Shown here: piece after piece, positions 9,072 through 17,254 of the stretch | Numbering within the stretch: the stretch's first letter is position 1 | How the letters are laid out: each line of letters opens with the position of its first letter | DNA from: Lacrimispora algidixylanolytica | GTDB lineage: Bacteria; Bacillota; Clostridia; Lachnospirales; Lachnospiraceae | Direction: 5' to 3' | Length of the DNA: 64,000 nucleotides | Assembly (NCBI RefSeq): GCF_003609635.1 | Contig: NZ_MCIA01000007.1 | Coordinates: 124,001-188,000 of the forward strand | Notes under the pieces: model-generated | The model's database searches: none | The model's input: only the letters and a program-made list of their open reading frames with translations | What the model was told of the DNA's origin: nothing | Made by a program: the position numbers and the translations under genes

Positions 9072-10049
9072 ATGGATGCCTTCAAAAAAGAGAACATATC
9101 CAAAATAGATGTCCATGCACATTATTTACCGAAATCATATAAAGAAGCATTGTTGAAATATTGTGGAAAGTATCCTGACGATTATCCGACACCCGATTGG
9201 AACCCGGAAATGCATCTTGAAGTCATGAATCGTCTGGGTATCGCAACGTCAATTCTTTCTTTATCGTCCCCCCATTTTAATTTTGGGGACAGAGAGATTA
9301 CAAAAGTATTGGCAAGAGAGTCTAATGAGGAAGGAGCAGCTCTTGTGAGAAAGTACCCTGGACGTTTTGGATTGTTTGCCTCTTTGCCATTGCCTGATGT
9401 GGAAGACAGCATTGCAGAGATTCAATACGGAATGAATATTTTGCATGTCGATGGGTTTACACTGCCTACAAACACACAAGGAGTATATTTGGGGAATAGG
9501 TGTCTGGATCCTGTTATGGAAGAACTAAATCGATATCAATCAGTTGTTGCGATTCATCCCAATAGACCAAGCAGTGTCCCAGCTGAAGTTGTGGAAGGAT
9601 TGCCGATACCTGTTATGGAGTTTTTCTTTGATACAACCCGTACGGTAGTAAATATGATTTTAAAGGGTACAATGAAGCGTTTCCCGGACATTAAATTCAT
9701 CATACCTCACGCCGGAGCGTTTCTGTCAATACTTTCGGACCGGCTTGCGTTATCTCTTCAAGCGTTACCAGGGACATTTGGTGAACCGATTAAGCCTAAG
9801 GAAATTGATGTCTACTCCTCACTGAAAGGCTTCTACTATGATCTTGCCGGCGTTTGCCTGCCAAGACAACTGCCTTGCCTGATGCAACTCGTTGACACAG
9901 ATCACTTTTTGTACGGCAGTGATTATCCATATACGCCCGTGTCTGGGTGTATCACTTTGGCAGATATGCTTGATAAAACAGGAATACTGATGGAAGAACA
10001 GCGTCGCAGCATTCATTCAGAAAATGCTCTGGGTTTATTCCGAAGGTAA
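9072..10049 (+). CDS. Amidohydrolase, PF04909 group (ACMSD / resorcylate decarboxylase-like)
   Basis: A 325-residue metal-dependent TIM-barrel enzyme of the amidohydrolase_2 family. The N-terminal metal motif is HAH (residues 15-17). A mid-chain His lies in VAIHPN, another in IPHAGAF, and the C-terminal Asp in LYGSDYPYTP; together these form the usual metal site. Members include 2-amino-3-carboxymuconate-semialdehyde decarboxylase, gamma-resorcylate decarboxylase and simple hydrolases. The sequence alone does not choose among them. It is preceded by GAGAGGAAG and follows the esterase by 53 bases, so it is co-transcribed under the MarR-controlled promoter. Confidence 0.82.
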   Translation: MDAFKKENISKIDVHAHYLPKSYKEALLKYCGKYPDDYPTPDWNPEMHLEVMNRLGIATSILSLSSPHFNFGDREITKVLARESNEEGAALVRKYPGRFGLFASLPLPDVEDSIAEIQYGMNILHVDGFTLPTNTQGVYLGNRCLDPVMEELNRYQSVVAIHPNRPSSVPAEVVEGLPIPVMEFFFDTTRTVVNMILKGTMKRFPDIKFIIPHAGAFLSILSDRLALSLQALPGTFGEPIKPKEIDVYSSLKGFYYDLAGVCLPRQLPCLMQLVDTDHFLYGSDYPYTPVSGCITLADMLDKTGILMEEQRRSIHSENALGLFRR

Positions 10050-10222
10050 GTAGAAGATAAATACATAAAAAAGTTTGTTATTAAAAAGCAGATTTGAGCA
10101 TACACCCAATACAGGCAAATGAAATGTGCAAAGGTACTTCCCAGCAGCTTACGGTCTATTGAATTATTGCACTGATGATAATATTCAGCAGGCATGATGA
10201 GGCTGCCCAAAATACAAAATGC

Positions 10223-10267
10223 GACAAAAAGAAAAGGGCTTGCAACACCATTGATTGCTGCAAGCCC
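10223..10267 (-). terminator. Intrinsic terminator downstream of the tRNA-Ser fragment (minus strand)
   Basis: TGCAAGCCC (10259-10267) pairs perfectly with GGGCTTGCA (10236-10244). On the minus strand the hairpin is followed by TTTTCTTTTT. It sits where the original tRNA terminator would be. Confidence 0.75.
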
Positions 10268-10273
10268 ATACTA

Positions 10274-10336
10274 GCGGAGACGGTGGGATTCGAACCTAAA
10301 GAACCCACGGCACCTTGCGGTTCAACTGATTTCGAG
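10274..10336 (-). pseudogene. tRNA-Ser 3' fragment ending at the anticodon loop (probable integration scar)
   Basis: Read on the minus strand it has the anticodon loop CTCGAAA, the 3' half of the anticodon stem, a long class-II variable arm, the T arm and an acceptor 3' strand ending CGTCTCCGC. This is the 3' half of a tRNA-Ser(CGA-like). The complementary 5' half is missing: pairing fails immediately beyond the loop (10337 onward reads GCGCAT). The T loop also carries an approximately 9-base insertion between two GAACC copies, so it cannot be functional. Tyrosine recombinases often cross over in the anticodon loop. The gap 10050-10776 otherwise holds terminators and the tetR promoter. Confidence 0.6.
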
Positions 10337-10397
10337 GCGCATGAAAGAGCAAAAACCCTTTATATCTACGTATTTCTTCCCGTCAGTTGTTCCCTGT

Positions 10398-10425
10398 AAA
10401 GCCTGTAAATACGGGCTTTTTTTAT
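10398..10425 (+). terminator. Intrinsic terminator
   Basis: AAAGCCTGT (10398-10406) pairs with ACGGGCTTT (10411-10419, one G-T pair) over a 4-base loop and is followed by TTTTTTATTT. Confidence 0.7.
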
Positions 10426-10701
10426 TTCATGTTATTTGTGTCCACAACTTCTCACAACACTATTTTTTCCGTCCGGGCACCATTTGGGCACCACGGATTT
10501 TAACCTGTTTTTGCTCAAAATAACACCGGAACACACATAATAGAAAGGTAAAAACGTCTTTTTGATTCGGGCTAATCGCATATGAGGCGTTGGACCGCAC
10601 CTGTACACATTGTATAGGTGATTTGGTACAAGCTGAAATGATGTGATATGCTTTTGTAATTAAGAAAATAAATCATATAATGTTAATAAAAATAAATAAT
10701 C

Positions 10702-10758
10702 TTGACAAGCGACTTACGGTCGCTATATAATGAGAATAAGAAGCGACCAGCGGTCGAT
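10702..10758 (+). promoter_or_regulatory. tetR promoter with two tandem operators
   Basis: TTGACA (10702-10707) and TATAAT (10726-10731) are spaced 18. An inverted repeat AGCGAC-N5-GTCGCT (10708-10724) fills the spacer. A second, AGCGAC-N5-GTCGAT (10742-10758), lies just downstream of the likely transcription start. The centres are 34 bases apart, about three helical turns, so two TetR dimers could bind the same DNA face and block polymerase. Confidence 0.8.
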
Positions 10759-10776
10759 ATACGGAGGAATAGTCAA

Positions 10777-11382
10777 ATGCCAAAAGGAATTATACTTACC
10801 CCTGAACAACAAGCAGAGCGCCGAGAAGAAATAGTGGGCATTGCTTTGCGCCTCATAGAGGAAAATGGATTTAAAAAAACATCAATGCGGGAAATAGCGG
10901 CTTTAGCAAACATGGGAAAGTCCAGCCTATATGATTTTTTCAAAACAAAGGACGAGATTGCCGTATACGCAGTTGAAAAACAAATAAAAGAAACCACTCA
11001 AGAAGCTCGTAGGATTGTTGCTGATGAATCTTCGCCGGAACAGTGTCTAAGAAAAATCATGCTCAATCATCTTGGAGTGCCAAAGCAGTATAGAACTGTG
11101 TTGATGTGGTTAAATACAGAATCTGACTATTTAGAAGAGGAATATCGAAATCGACTGCAAGCTATTCGCTACGCATATCAAGATGTTGTGCAATCCGTCA
11201 TTGAGAATGGAGTTGCCCTGGGTGTTTTTCGTAAGACAGATGCCGCCCTTGCCTCCCGTTTGTTAATTAACTCCATGCTATCAATTGTCTACACGTCCCG
11301 GCCATCAACCAGCCCGGAAAAAATGCTGGATGAAACAATGAATATAATTCTACGAGGAATTATAAACCATGGAGGTGCATGA
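10777..11382 (+). CDS. TetR family transcriptional regulator
   Basis: A 201-residue regulator. The N-terminal TetR helix-turn-helix is about residues 20-65, with ALRLIEENGFKKTSMREIA and MGKSSLYDFFKTKDEI; the rest is a helical ligand-binding and dimer domain. The ATG at 10777 is chosen because GGAGG lies 10 bases before it. A longer frame to a TTG at 10702 would run through the promoter and both operators. The stop overlaps the start of the next gene by ATGA, so both are translationally coupled. It probably represses this operon and yields to an unknown, perhaps antibiotic-like, ligand. Confidence 0.9.
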   Translation: MPKGIILTPEQQAERREEIVGIALRLIEENGFKKTSMREIAALANMGKSSLYDFFKTKDEIAVYAVEKQIKETTQEARRIVADESSPEQCLRKIMLNHLGVPKQYRTVLMWLNTESDYLEEEYRNRLQAIRYAYQDVVQSVIENGVALGVFRKTDAALASRLLINSMLSIVYTSRPSTSPEKMLDETMNIILRGIINHGGA

Positions 11383-13949
11383 GTATGGTTTATATCCTGC
11401 CATTGGCGCATAAACAGGCGACCCTTGAAATGGTTGGTGGAAAAGGTATGTCTTTATCGAAGCTATTGACTGCGGGTATACCTGTTCCGGATGGATTTCA
11501 TGTTACCATTGCCGCATACCAGAATTTTGTTGAAGCAAACCATATTCAGCCTCACATAAATAAGCGATTGGACTGTATTGATTCCAACAACATCAACCGG
11601 CTTGAAGATGTATCCAGACAAATTGGGATGCTTTTCCATGATGGAGAAATGCCTCAGAAAGTGGCGGCTGCGATTAAAACCGCTTATGCAGAATTGGGGA
11701 GCATTGCGGTAGCTGTTCGTTCTTCTGCGACCGCAGAGGATTTGCCTGATGCTTCTTTTGCGGGCCAGCAGGAAACTTATCTTAACATACAAGGTGAGAA
11801 TGAAGTCATTGCCGCCATAAAGCGGTGCTGGGCTTCCCTGTGGACGGCTCGCGCGATTGCTTACCGCATGAAAAATCATATAAGGCAGGAGGAGGTCGCC
11901 CTTGCTGTTGTAGTACAAAAGCTTGCCTTTTCCGATGCGTCCGGCGTTATGTTTACGCGAAACCCGCTCAATGGCAGACGTGGAGAAATGATTATTAACG
12001 CTGCGTGGGGGCTTGGCGAATCAGTGGTTTCCAGCTTAGTCATCCCTGATACAATCGTTGTGGATAAGAAAGCCGAGCGAATCGTATTATATCAAGCGGC
12101 AAGTAAAGAGATTATGACAGTTCGTACCTCAGACGGAACGGAAGAAACTACGGTTTCCGAACGGTTGAGGAAAAAACATGCGCTTACCCGTAATCAAGTT
12201 ATGCGGCTGGCACAGCTTGGAAAGAGAATTGAGCAGTATTATCAAATGCCTATGGATATAGAGTGGGCGCTTGAAAAAGATACATTGTATATTGTGCAGG
12301 CTCGTCCCATTACTGTCCTGCCGCCGGAATGGCTGTCCCCAGAAAGGGATGTTATATACACAAAGGGAAGTCTGGCGGAACATTTGCCAAATCCTGTTAC
12401 GCCTCTGTTTGCCACGCTTGGTCTTGAAATCGTCAACCGCGCCTCGGAACTTTTGTGGGTAGATATGTTTGGTAAAAGCGCAACAAAGTTACTGCCTGAT
12501 AATGGGGTATACGCGATTATTAACGGCTATGTCTATCTTTCTGCGAAAGCAAAGCCGCTTTTGATTGCCGTCAAATCCTTTTCGCCCCGCTCTTTGCGCC
12601 GGACGCTTACAAACAGCGTCGAGCGCTTTCAATCGGCAAGAGAAGAATTTGAAGCTGTAGTTAGAGAATGGGAAGGCAAGCCTCTGGACACTCTGAACGC
12701 TCATCAAATCATGGAGGGTATTCAGGTAGTATTTTATGCCGTGTGTACTTATTTCACAAGGATTCAACTTACACTGCCTGCCGCATCTCTCAGCGAAACA
12801 TTATTTACAAAGGTGTTTCAGGGAGCGGCTCGCGGTGCTGGTATTGCGGATACTTCCGTTTTTCTGCTTGGCTTTGATACCATAGCCCTGCAATCGGAAA
12901 AGTCCCTGTTCAACCTCACCGAATGGGTAAAGCAAAATAACGCTTTCGACTTTTATCTGCAAAACAATTCCACAACAAAGATAGCGATAGATTTCATGTC
13001 TTCAGTTTTGCCAGCCGAAGTATCACAGGAAGCTTGGGCAGAATGGAAAACCCGAATTAATCAGTATTTCATAAAGTTTGGCCGTACCGCTTATGAATTC
13101 GATTTTGCGTACCCCACGCCCGGGGAAACGCTTACGCCGACCCTTGAATCTATAAAAACATTTGCGGCAGGAAAAGGGGAGAGTCCTTTTTTACGCCAAG
13201 CCACGCTTGAAAATCGCAGGAAACAGGCGGAACAAGAGATTTTGCAACACATACGAGCTCCTTGTAAAAAACTGTTTTTAAAGCTGCTCCGCTGGGCGCA
13301 GGAAACCGCCCCTATGCGCGAAAATGCTATCTATTTGATGGGAATGGGGCATCCGCAAATCCGCAGTATGTTTCATGAAATCTCAGAACGATTGATACAA
13401 AGCGGAGCAATTTCACAGCCGGCTGATATTTATTGGCTCACAAAATCAGAATTGGAAGCGCTCATAGTGCGGTTGGATGAAAATAAGTCTTTGTCTGATA
13501 TGAGCGGAGCAATACCAGTTCGAAAAACTCAATTGGAAAAACAACGGGATTATATGCCGCCCTCTAAGCTGCCAGAGAAAATCGGAAAAATGATATCTGG
13601 CGCACCACAGAAGCGGAAAGACGGGAAAATCGTATTGACGGGTATTGGTACCAGTACCGGAATTGTGAAGGCTTCCGCCTGTGTACTGCACAGCCCGGCG
13701 GATTTTGAAAGCTTTCAGCCTGGATGCGTGTTGGTTGCAGTTACCACAACTCCCGCATGGACGCCTTTGTTTGCTTTTGCAAGTGCCATTGTAACGGACA
13801 TTGGCGGCCCTCTCAGCCATTCAAGTATTGTCGCCCGTGAATACGGCATCCCCGCCGTCATGGCGACGCATACCGCCACACGATCCATCAAAAACGGACA
13901 AATGATAACGGTTGATGGCTCGGTGGGAGTGGTAATAATTGATGAATAA
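11379..13949 (+). CDS. PEP-utilising enzyme, rifamycin phosphotransferase / PEP synthase-like
   Basis: An 856-residue protein with the PEP-synthase fold. The N-terminal ATP-grasp domain (about 1-315) has MVGGKGMSL, VAVRSSATAEDLPDASFAGQ and a closing IVQARPIT. A divergent central domain spans about 320-760. The C-terminal swivelling phosphohistidine domain has TDIGGPLSHSSIVAREYGIP, in which the His of LSHSS is the phosphocarrier. It lacks the large C-terminal PEP/pyruvate barrel of true PEP synthase. Domain order and length match rifampicin phosphotransferase (about 865 residues), which uses ATP to inactivate rifamycins. The central domain decides substrate and cannot be judged here. Pairing with a TetR repressor supports a drug- or toxin-modifying role. 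Confidence 0.75.
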   Translation: MSMVYILPLAHKQATLEMVGGKGMSLSKLLTAGIPVPDGFHVTIAAYQNFVEANHIQPHINKRLDCIDSNNINRLEDVSRQIGMLFHDGEMPQKVAAAIKTAYAELGSIAVAVRSSATAEDLPDASFAGQQETYLNIQGENEVIAAIKRCWASLWTARAIAYRMKNHIRQEEVALAVVVQKLAFSDASGVMFTRNPLNGRRGEMIINAAWGLGESVVSSLVIPDTIVVDKKAERIVLYQAASKEIMTVRTSDGTEETTVSERLRKKHALTRNQVMRLAQLGKRIEQYYQMPMDIEWALEKDTLYIVQARPITVLPPEWLSPERDVIYTKGSLAEHLPNPVTPLFATLGLEIVNRASELLWVDMFGKSATKLLPDNGVYAIINGYVYLSAKAKPLLIAVKSFSPRSLRRTLTNSVERFQSAREEFEAVVREWEGKPLDTLNAHQIMEGIQVVFYAVCTYFTRIQLTLPAASLSETLFTKVFQGAARGAGIADTSVFLLGFDTIALQSEKSLFNLTEWVKQNNAFDFYLQNNSTTKIAIDFMSSVLPAEVSQEAWAEWKTRINQYFIKFGRTAYEFDFAYPTPGETLTPTLESIKTFAAGKGESPFLRQATLENRRKQAEQEILQHIRAPCKKLFLKLLRWAQETAPMRENAIYLMGMGHPQIRSMFHEISERLIQSGAISQPADIYWLTKSELEALIVRLDENKSLSDMSGAIPVRKTQLEKQRDYMPPSKLPEKIGKMISGAPQKRKDGKIVLTGIGTSTGIVKASACVLHSPADFESFQPGCVLVAVTTTPAWTPLFAFASAIVTDIGGPLSHSSIVAREYGIPAVMATHTATRSIKNGQMITVDGSVGVVIIDE

Positions 13950-13950
13950 G

Positions 13951-13988
13951 AAACCCCGCGTAAACTCTTGATTTACGCGGGGTTTTTG
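13951..13988 (+). terminator. Strong intrinsic terminator of the tetR operon
   Basis: AACCCCGCGTAAA (13952-13964) pairs perfectly with TTTACGCGGGGTT (13972-13984), followed by a T run. Confidence 0.9.
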
Positions 13989-14121
13989 TTGTATATCAGT
14001 CTTTTAATAAGCCACCTGCTATGCAGATGCGTCCATAGTCGCTTTAGCTTACAGAAAAAACCTCCAATGATACAATAAGTGTAGGTTCGCCAATCACACT
14101 AAATCAAAGGAGGTATCCTAA

Positions 14122-14388
14122 ATGGATATTAACAGTTTATCACATACAAAATGGAATAGTAATTATCACATTGCTTTTGCACCAAAATATCGAAGAAAGA
14201 TAGCATATGGGCAGTTAAAACAAGATATAGCAAATATACTGAGTACCCTATGAAAGAAAAGGTGTAAAGATTGTAGAAGCAGAAGTCTGCCCAGATTATG
14301 TACATTGCTGGTAGAATTGCTACGAAGTATAAGTGTTTCAAGTTTCGTAGGATACTTAAAAGGGAAAAGCACACTTATGATTTTTTAG
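14122..14388 (+). pseudogene. Decayed IS200/IS605-family transposase (tnpA)
   Basis: The conceptual protein starts with the IS200 TnpA signature SLSHTKWNSNYHIAFAPKYR and AYGQLK, meets a stop near 14253, and resumes in other frames with a CPDYVHC stretch (normally CPDHIHML). It then reads VSSFVGYLKGKSTLMIF before another stop. At least one frameshift, a broken HUH motif and loss of the C-terminal catalytic Tyr region show it is dead. A good AAGGAGGT ribosome site survives at its start. It separates the terminated tetR operon from the two-component operon. Confidence 0.85.
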
Positions 14389-14434
14389 ATGGTATATTTT
14401 ATTTACCTACGTGATACGCTAATTATTTACAAAA

Positions 14435-14463
14435 TTGATACAAATATATGTTTTTTATATAAT
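14435..14463 (+). promoter_or_regulatory. Promoter of the two-component operon
   Basis: TTGATA (14435-14440) and TATAAT (14458-14463) are spaced 17. The predicted leader is about 105 bases long before the ATG at 14577. Confidence 0.6.
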
Positions 14464-14501
14464 AAGAGGAACAATATAAAATAATAAGTAAAAGGTTATT
14501 G

Positions 14502-14532
14502 ACAGATACCATAAATTAGTTTTTGTATCTGT
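14502..14532 (+). repeat. Inverted repeat in the leader of the two-component operon
   Basis: ACAGATAC (14502-14509) and GTATCTGT (14525-14532) form an 8-base inverted repeat with a 15-base spacer. It could be an autoregulatory response-regulator site or an mRNA hairpin. A possible extra TTGACA overlaps it at 14498. Confidence 0.4.
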
Positions 14533-14576
14533 TCTGTTCGTTGGGAAAAGAGGAATTGGTTAGAAAGGAAATGAAA

Positions 14577-15230
14577 ATGTATAATATTTTGATTATAGAA
14601 GATGAAAAGCCCATATCTGATTTCATCAATCTAAGCTTGAGAGCTATGGGGTATGGATGTGAACAGGTTTATGACGGGGAAGAAGCGGCAGATAAAATTT
14701 TAGAAAAGAGGTATTCCTTGATTCTTTTGGATATTATGCTGCCGAAAGCCAATGGATTTGAATTAATGGAATTTATTCGTCCAATGGAGATCCCGGTAAT
14801 TTTTTTGACTGCAAAAGCAAGTGTACAGGACAAAGTAAAGGGTTTCAAGTTGGGGGCTGATGATTACTTGACAAAACCCTTTCAGATTGAGGAATTGCAA
14901 GTTCGAATTGAAAACGTGCTTAGACGGTACTACAAAACAGATGAAATTCTGACTTATAAAGATATATCTGTGAATGTATCATCTCACAAAATTACAAAGG
15001 GTGAAAAGGAGATTCCCCTTACGGAAAAAGAATTTAAATTGCTGGTGCTGTTTATTAGCAATAAAAATCTGGCATTGTTTAGAGAGCAGATCTATGAAAA
15101 GGTATGGGATAGGGAGTATATTGGAGATAGTAGGACGGTGGATATGCATATACAAAGGCTGCGTAAAAAATTAGATTTATATGATCAGTTGGTGTCTGTG
15201 TTTAAAGTTGGATACCGTTTGGAGGAATAA
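14577..15230 (+). CDS. OmpR-family response regulator
   Basis: A 217-residue two-component response regulator. The receiver domain (about 1-115) has the acidic pair in IIEDE, phosphoacceptor Asp52 in LLDIMLP, a conserved Thr in FLTAKA and a Lys in DDYLTKPF. The C-terminal winged helix (about 125-215) has the OmpR/PhoB signatures LTEKEFKLLVLF and RTVDMHIQRLRKKL. The ATG at 14577 is used because AAAGGA sits 7 bases upstream; earlier ATGs have no usable spacing. The next base after the stop codon begins the histidine kinase gene, its likely partner. Confidence 0.93.
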   Translation: MYNILIIEDEKPISDFINLSLRAMGYGCEQVYDGEEAADKILEKRYSLILLDIMLPKANGFELMEFIRPMEIPVIFLTAKASVQDKVKGFKLGADDYLTKPFQIEELQVRIENVLRRYYKTDEILTYKDISVNVSSHKITKGEKEIPLTEKEFKLLVLFISNKNLALFREQIYEKVWDREYIGDSRTVDMHIQRLRKKLDLYDQLVSVFKVGYRLEE

Positions 15231-16649
15231 ATGAATCTTTCCTGGAAAATATTCTCAAATACCCTTCTAATGGTGCTATTTGCTTTAACGTTAGAAGGGG
15301 TTGTACTGCTGTCAATGACATTTCACAAAACATATTTATTGGAAGTTGAACGGGAAAAAGAAAATATTGAAAATATTCATAGAGAATTGGTAACAGTGCT
15401 TGCAAATGACAGCAGCACGATGTATAAGGAATCAATGAACAGTATTGAGGAAGCAATTGATATTTTAAAGGATAATTGGCAAGAAGAATCTTATAGAATA
15501 AGGGATGAAAGCGGAAAGGTGCTTTTTCAAAACAATGATGAAGAATTTTCAGATAAAGAGACCGCCGGATTATCTCCGTATAAGATTGTTTATGGTGTAG
15601 GAAAAAATGAAAACAGATATTTTTTGAAGATGTCGGTTTTGACAGAACTGTTGGATGAACCTGTTATCATAGAGACGCATAAAGACCTTACACAGATTTT
15701 TGCGGAGAAAGCAGAGCAGCAAAGAATCTTTCTTATAACTGTAATCCTGGTAGGAATCTTAAGTGCGTTCATCAATGCGTTTAATGCTATAAAATTAACA
15801 ATGCCAATTCATAAATTGATTGATGCAGTTAAAAAAGTCAGATATGGAGACTATACGGAGAGAGTGGAATATAAAGGAAATGATGAAGTTGGCATCTTGG
15901 CAACTGATTTTAATAGCATGGCAGAGCAATTGGAAGAAAAAATCCAGTTGCTGAAGGAAACAGCAAAAAAGCAGGAGGAGTTGGCAGGAAGTCTGGCGCA
16001 TGAGATCAGAACCCCCCTTACTGCAATGATAGGGTATGCAGATTTAATAAAGAGAAGCAAAATGAAAGAAGAAGATTTATTATATGCGGTAAACTATATT
16101 ATTTCAGAAGGAAAGAGGCTGGAGGCACTTTCTAACAGGATGATGCAGCTATTGATAGATAAAAACGCAATGCCCAACATTACCATCAGTACAGTTCAAA
16201 ATTTGTTGGAAGACGCACTGGAAGCAATGAAACCAGTCTTTGACAAAAAGAAAATTACGGTAAAAAAGTCTGTTGTAGATTTTCCTATAAGGGCAGATAC
16301 AGAGCTTATGAAAAATGTATTATTAAATATATTGGACAATGGAGGAAAAGCGGCTGGAATCAATGGTAAGATAACCATTGAAGCTGGTTGCAAGAATGGG
16401 AATGTATGGATTTCTATAAAGGATAATGGAATTGGAATGCCTAAAGAGGAAATATCTAAAATTCAGGAAGCGTTTTACCGGGTGGATAAGTCTCGTTCCA
16501 GATCAGAGGGGGGAGCAGGCCTGGGGTTAGCCATCTGTTCTAACATTATGAATATTCATAATGGTGAAATGCTGTTTGAAAGCGAGGTTGGGAAAGGAAC
16601 TACCGTAACATTGGTATGGAAGGGAATTGTGGATGAGCAGGATGTTTAA
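15231..16649 (+). CDS. Sensor histidine kinase with HAMP domain
   Basis: A 472-residue membrane kinase. TM1 is about 10-28, followed by an extracytoplasmic sensor region to about 164, TM2 at about 165-185, then a HAMP domain (MPIHKLIDAVKKV to FNSMAEQLE). The HisKA box LAHEIRTPLT has phosphoacceptor His257. The ATPase domain has the N box (NVLLNILDNGGKAA), DNGIGMP and GAGLGLAIC. The N box has GG where most kinases have A/N, which is minor. It abuts the response regulator gene and overlaps the next gene, giving a four-gene signalling operon. Confidence 0.93.
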   Translation: MNLSWKIFSNTLLMVLFALTLEGVVLLSMTFHKTYLLEVEREKENIENIHRELVTVLANDSSTMYKESMNSIEEAIDILKDNWQEESYRIRDESGKVLFQNNDEEFSDKETAGLSPYKIVYGVGKNENRYFLKMSVLTELLDEPVIIETHKDLTQIFAEKAEQQRIFLITVILVGILSAFINAFNAIKLTMPIHKLIDAVKKVRYGDYTERVEYKGNDEVGILATDFNSMAEQLEEKIQLLKETAKKQEELAGSLAHEIRTPLTAMIGYADLIKRSKMKEEDLLYAVNYIISEGKRLEALSNRMMQLLIDKNAMPNITISTVQNLLEDALEAMKPVFDKKKITVKKSVVDFPIRADTELMKNVLLNILDNGGKAAGINGKITIEAGCKNGNVWISIKDNGIGMPKEEISKIQEAFYRVDKSRSRSEGGAGLGLAICSNIMNIHNGEMLFESEVGKGTTVTLVWKGIVDEQDV

Positions 16650-17181
16650 CCATGTATTATATATAACAAAGATAGCTGCTTTAGCGTTTGGAATTCTAAT
16701 CTTTCCATATTTTTATTTTCAATATGAAGACCAGAAGGTGTTTCGTGAGACAAAAGAAATGGATATGGAAGTTTTTCAGATTGACAAAGTAGAAAATAAT
16801 GCCTTAACTCTAGAAGAAAAATTGAATCTGCTTGCTGACAGCAATGCCGATCTAAAGCTTACCCAACTTAAGACAGGAGACAGGTATAGCTTATATGAGG
16901 CACGCAGACAATGTTTCCGGGAGCTGTGCAAAATATCTGTTTTAGAGGCCAGTATCTATGGTCCTATCTTAAGTGAGATCGACATAACCCCTTATCTGTT
17001 AATCGACTCAGAGACACCGTCAAGCACGATGTTGATTTGGAAAGGCATCATTACAATAAAGGATATCAAATATCAAATTACGTTGGAAGAAGAGAGCGGT
17101 AAACTGCTATTTGTTCAGCCCATTGGAATAGAAGATGATGTTTTAAAAATGCAGTGGGAAAATTATTTAAAAAATTCGTAG
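16633..17181 (+). CDS. Membrane-anchored protein of unknown function in the two-component operon
   Basis: About 182 residues that I do not recognise. One N-terminal membrane segment (about 8-26, rich in I, A, F and L) is followed by an extracytoplasmic-looking soluble domain of about 150 residues, giving an N-in anchor topology. AAGGGA lies 8 bases before the ATG at 16633, inside the 3' end of the kinase gene (17-base overlap), so translation is coupled. It may present or modulate the signal for the kinase, or be an output. No enzyme motif is visible. Confidence 0.7.
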   Translation: MSRMFNHVLYITKIAALAFGILIFPYFYFQYEDQKVFRETKEMDMEVFQIDKVENNALTLEEKLNLLADSNADLKLTQLKTGDRYSLYEARRQCFRELCKISVLEASIYGPILSEIDITPYLLIDSETPSSTMLIWKGIITIKDIKYQITLEEESGKLLFVQPIGIEDDVLKMQWENYLKNS

Positions 17182-17254
17182 GGATTATACAAGTTTGTTA
17201 CATTCATTTGTGAAAATACAGTATAACATAAAAAACAGATGGAGGATTAAAAGA

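Noticed and set aside
10425-10540. Possible integrase C-terminus on the minus strand (about 14 codons ending GAQMVPGRKK before a stop)
   Set aside because: It is too short and lacks any recombinase catalytic motif; only the position next to the tRNA fragment is suggestive.
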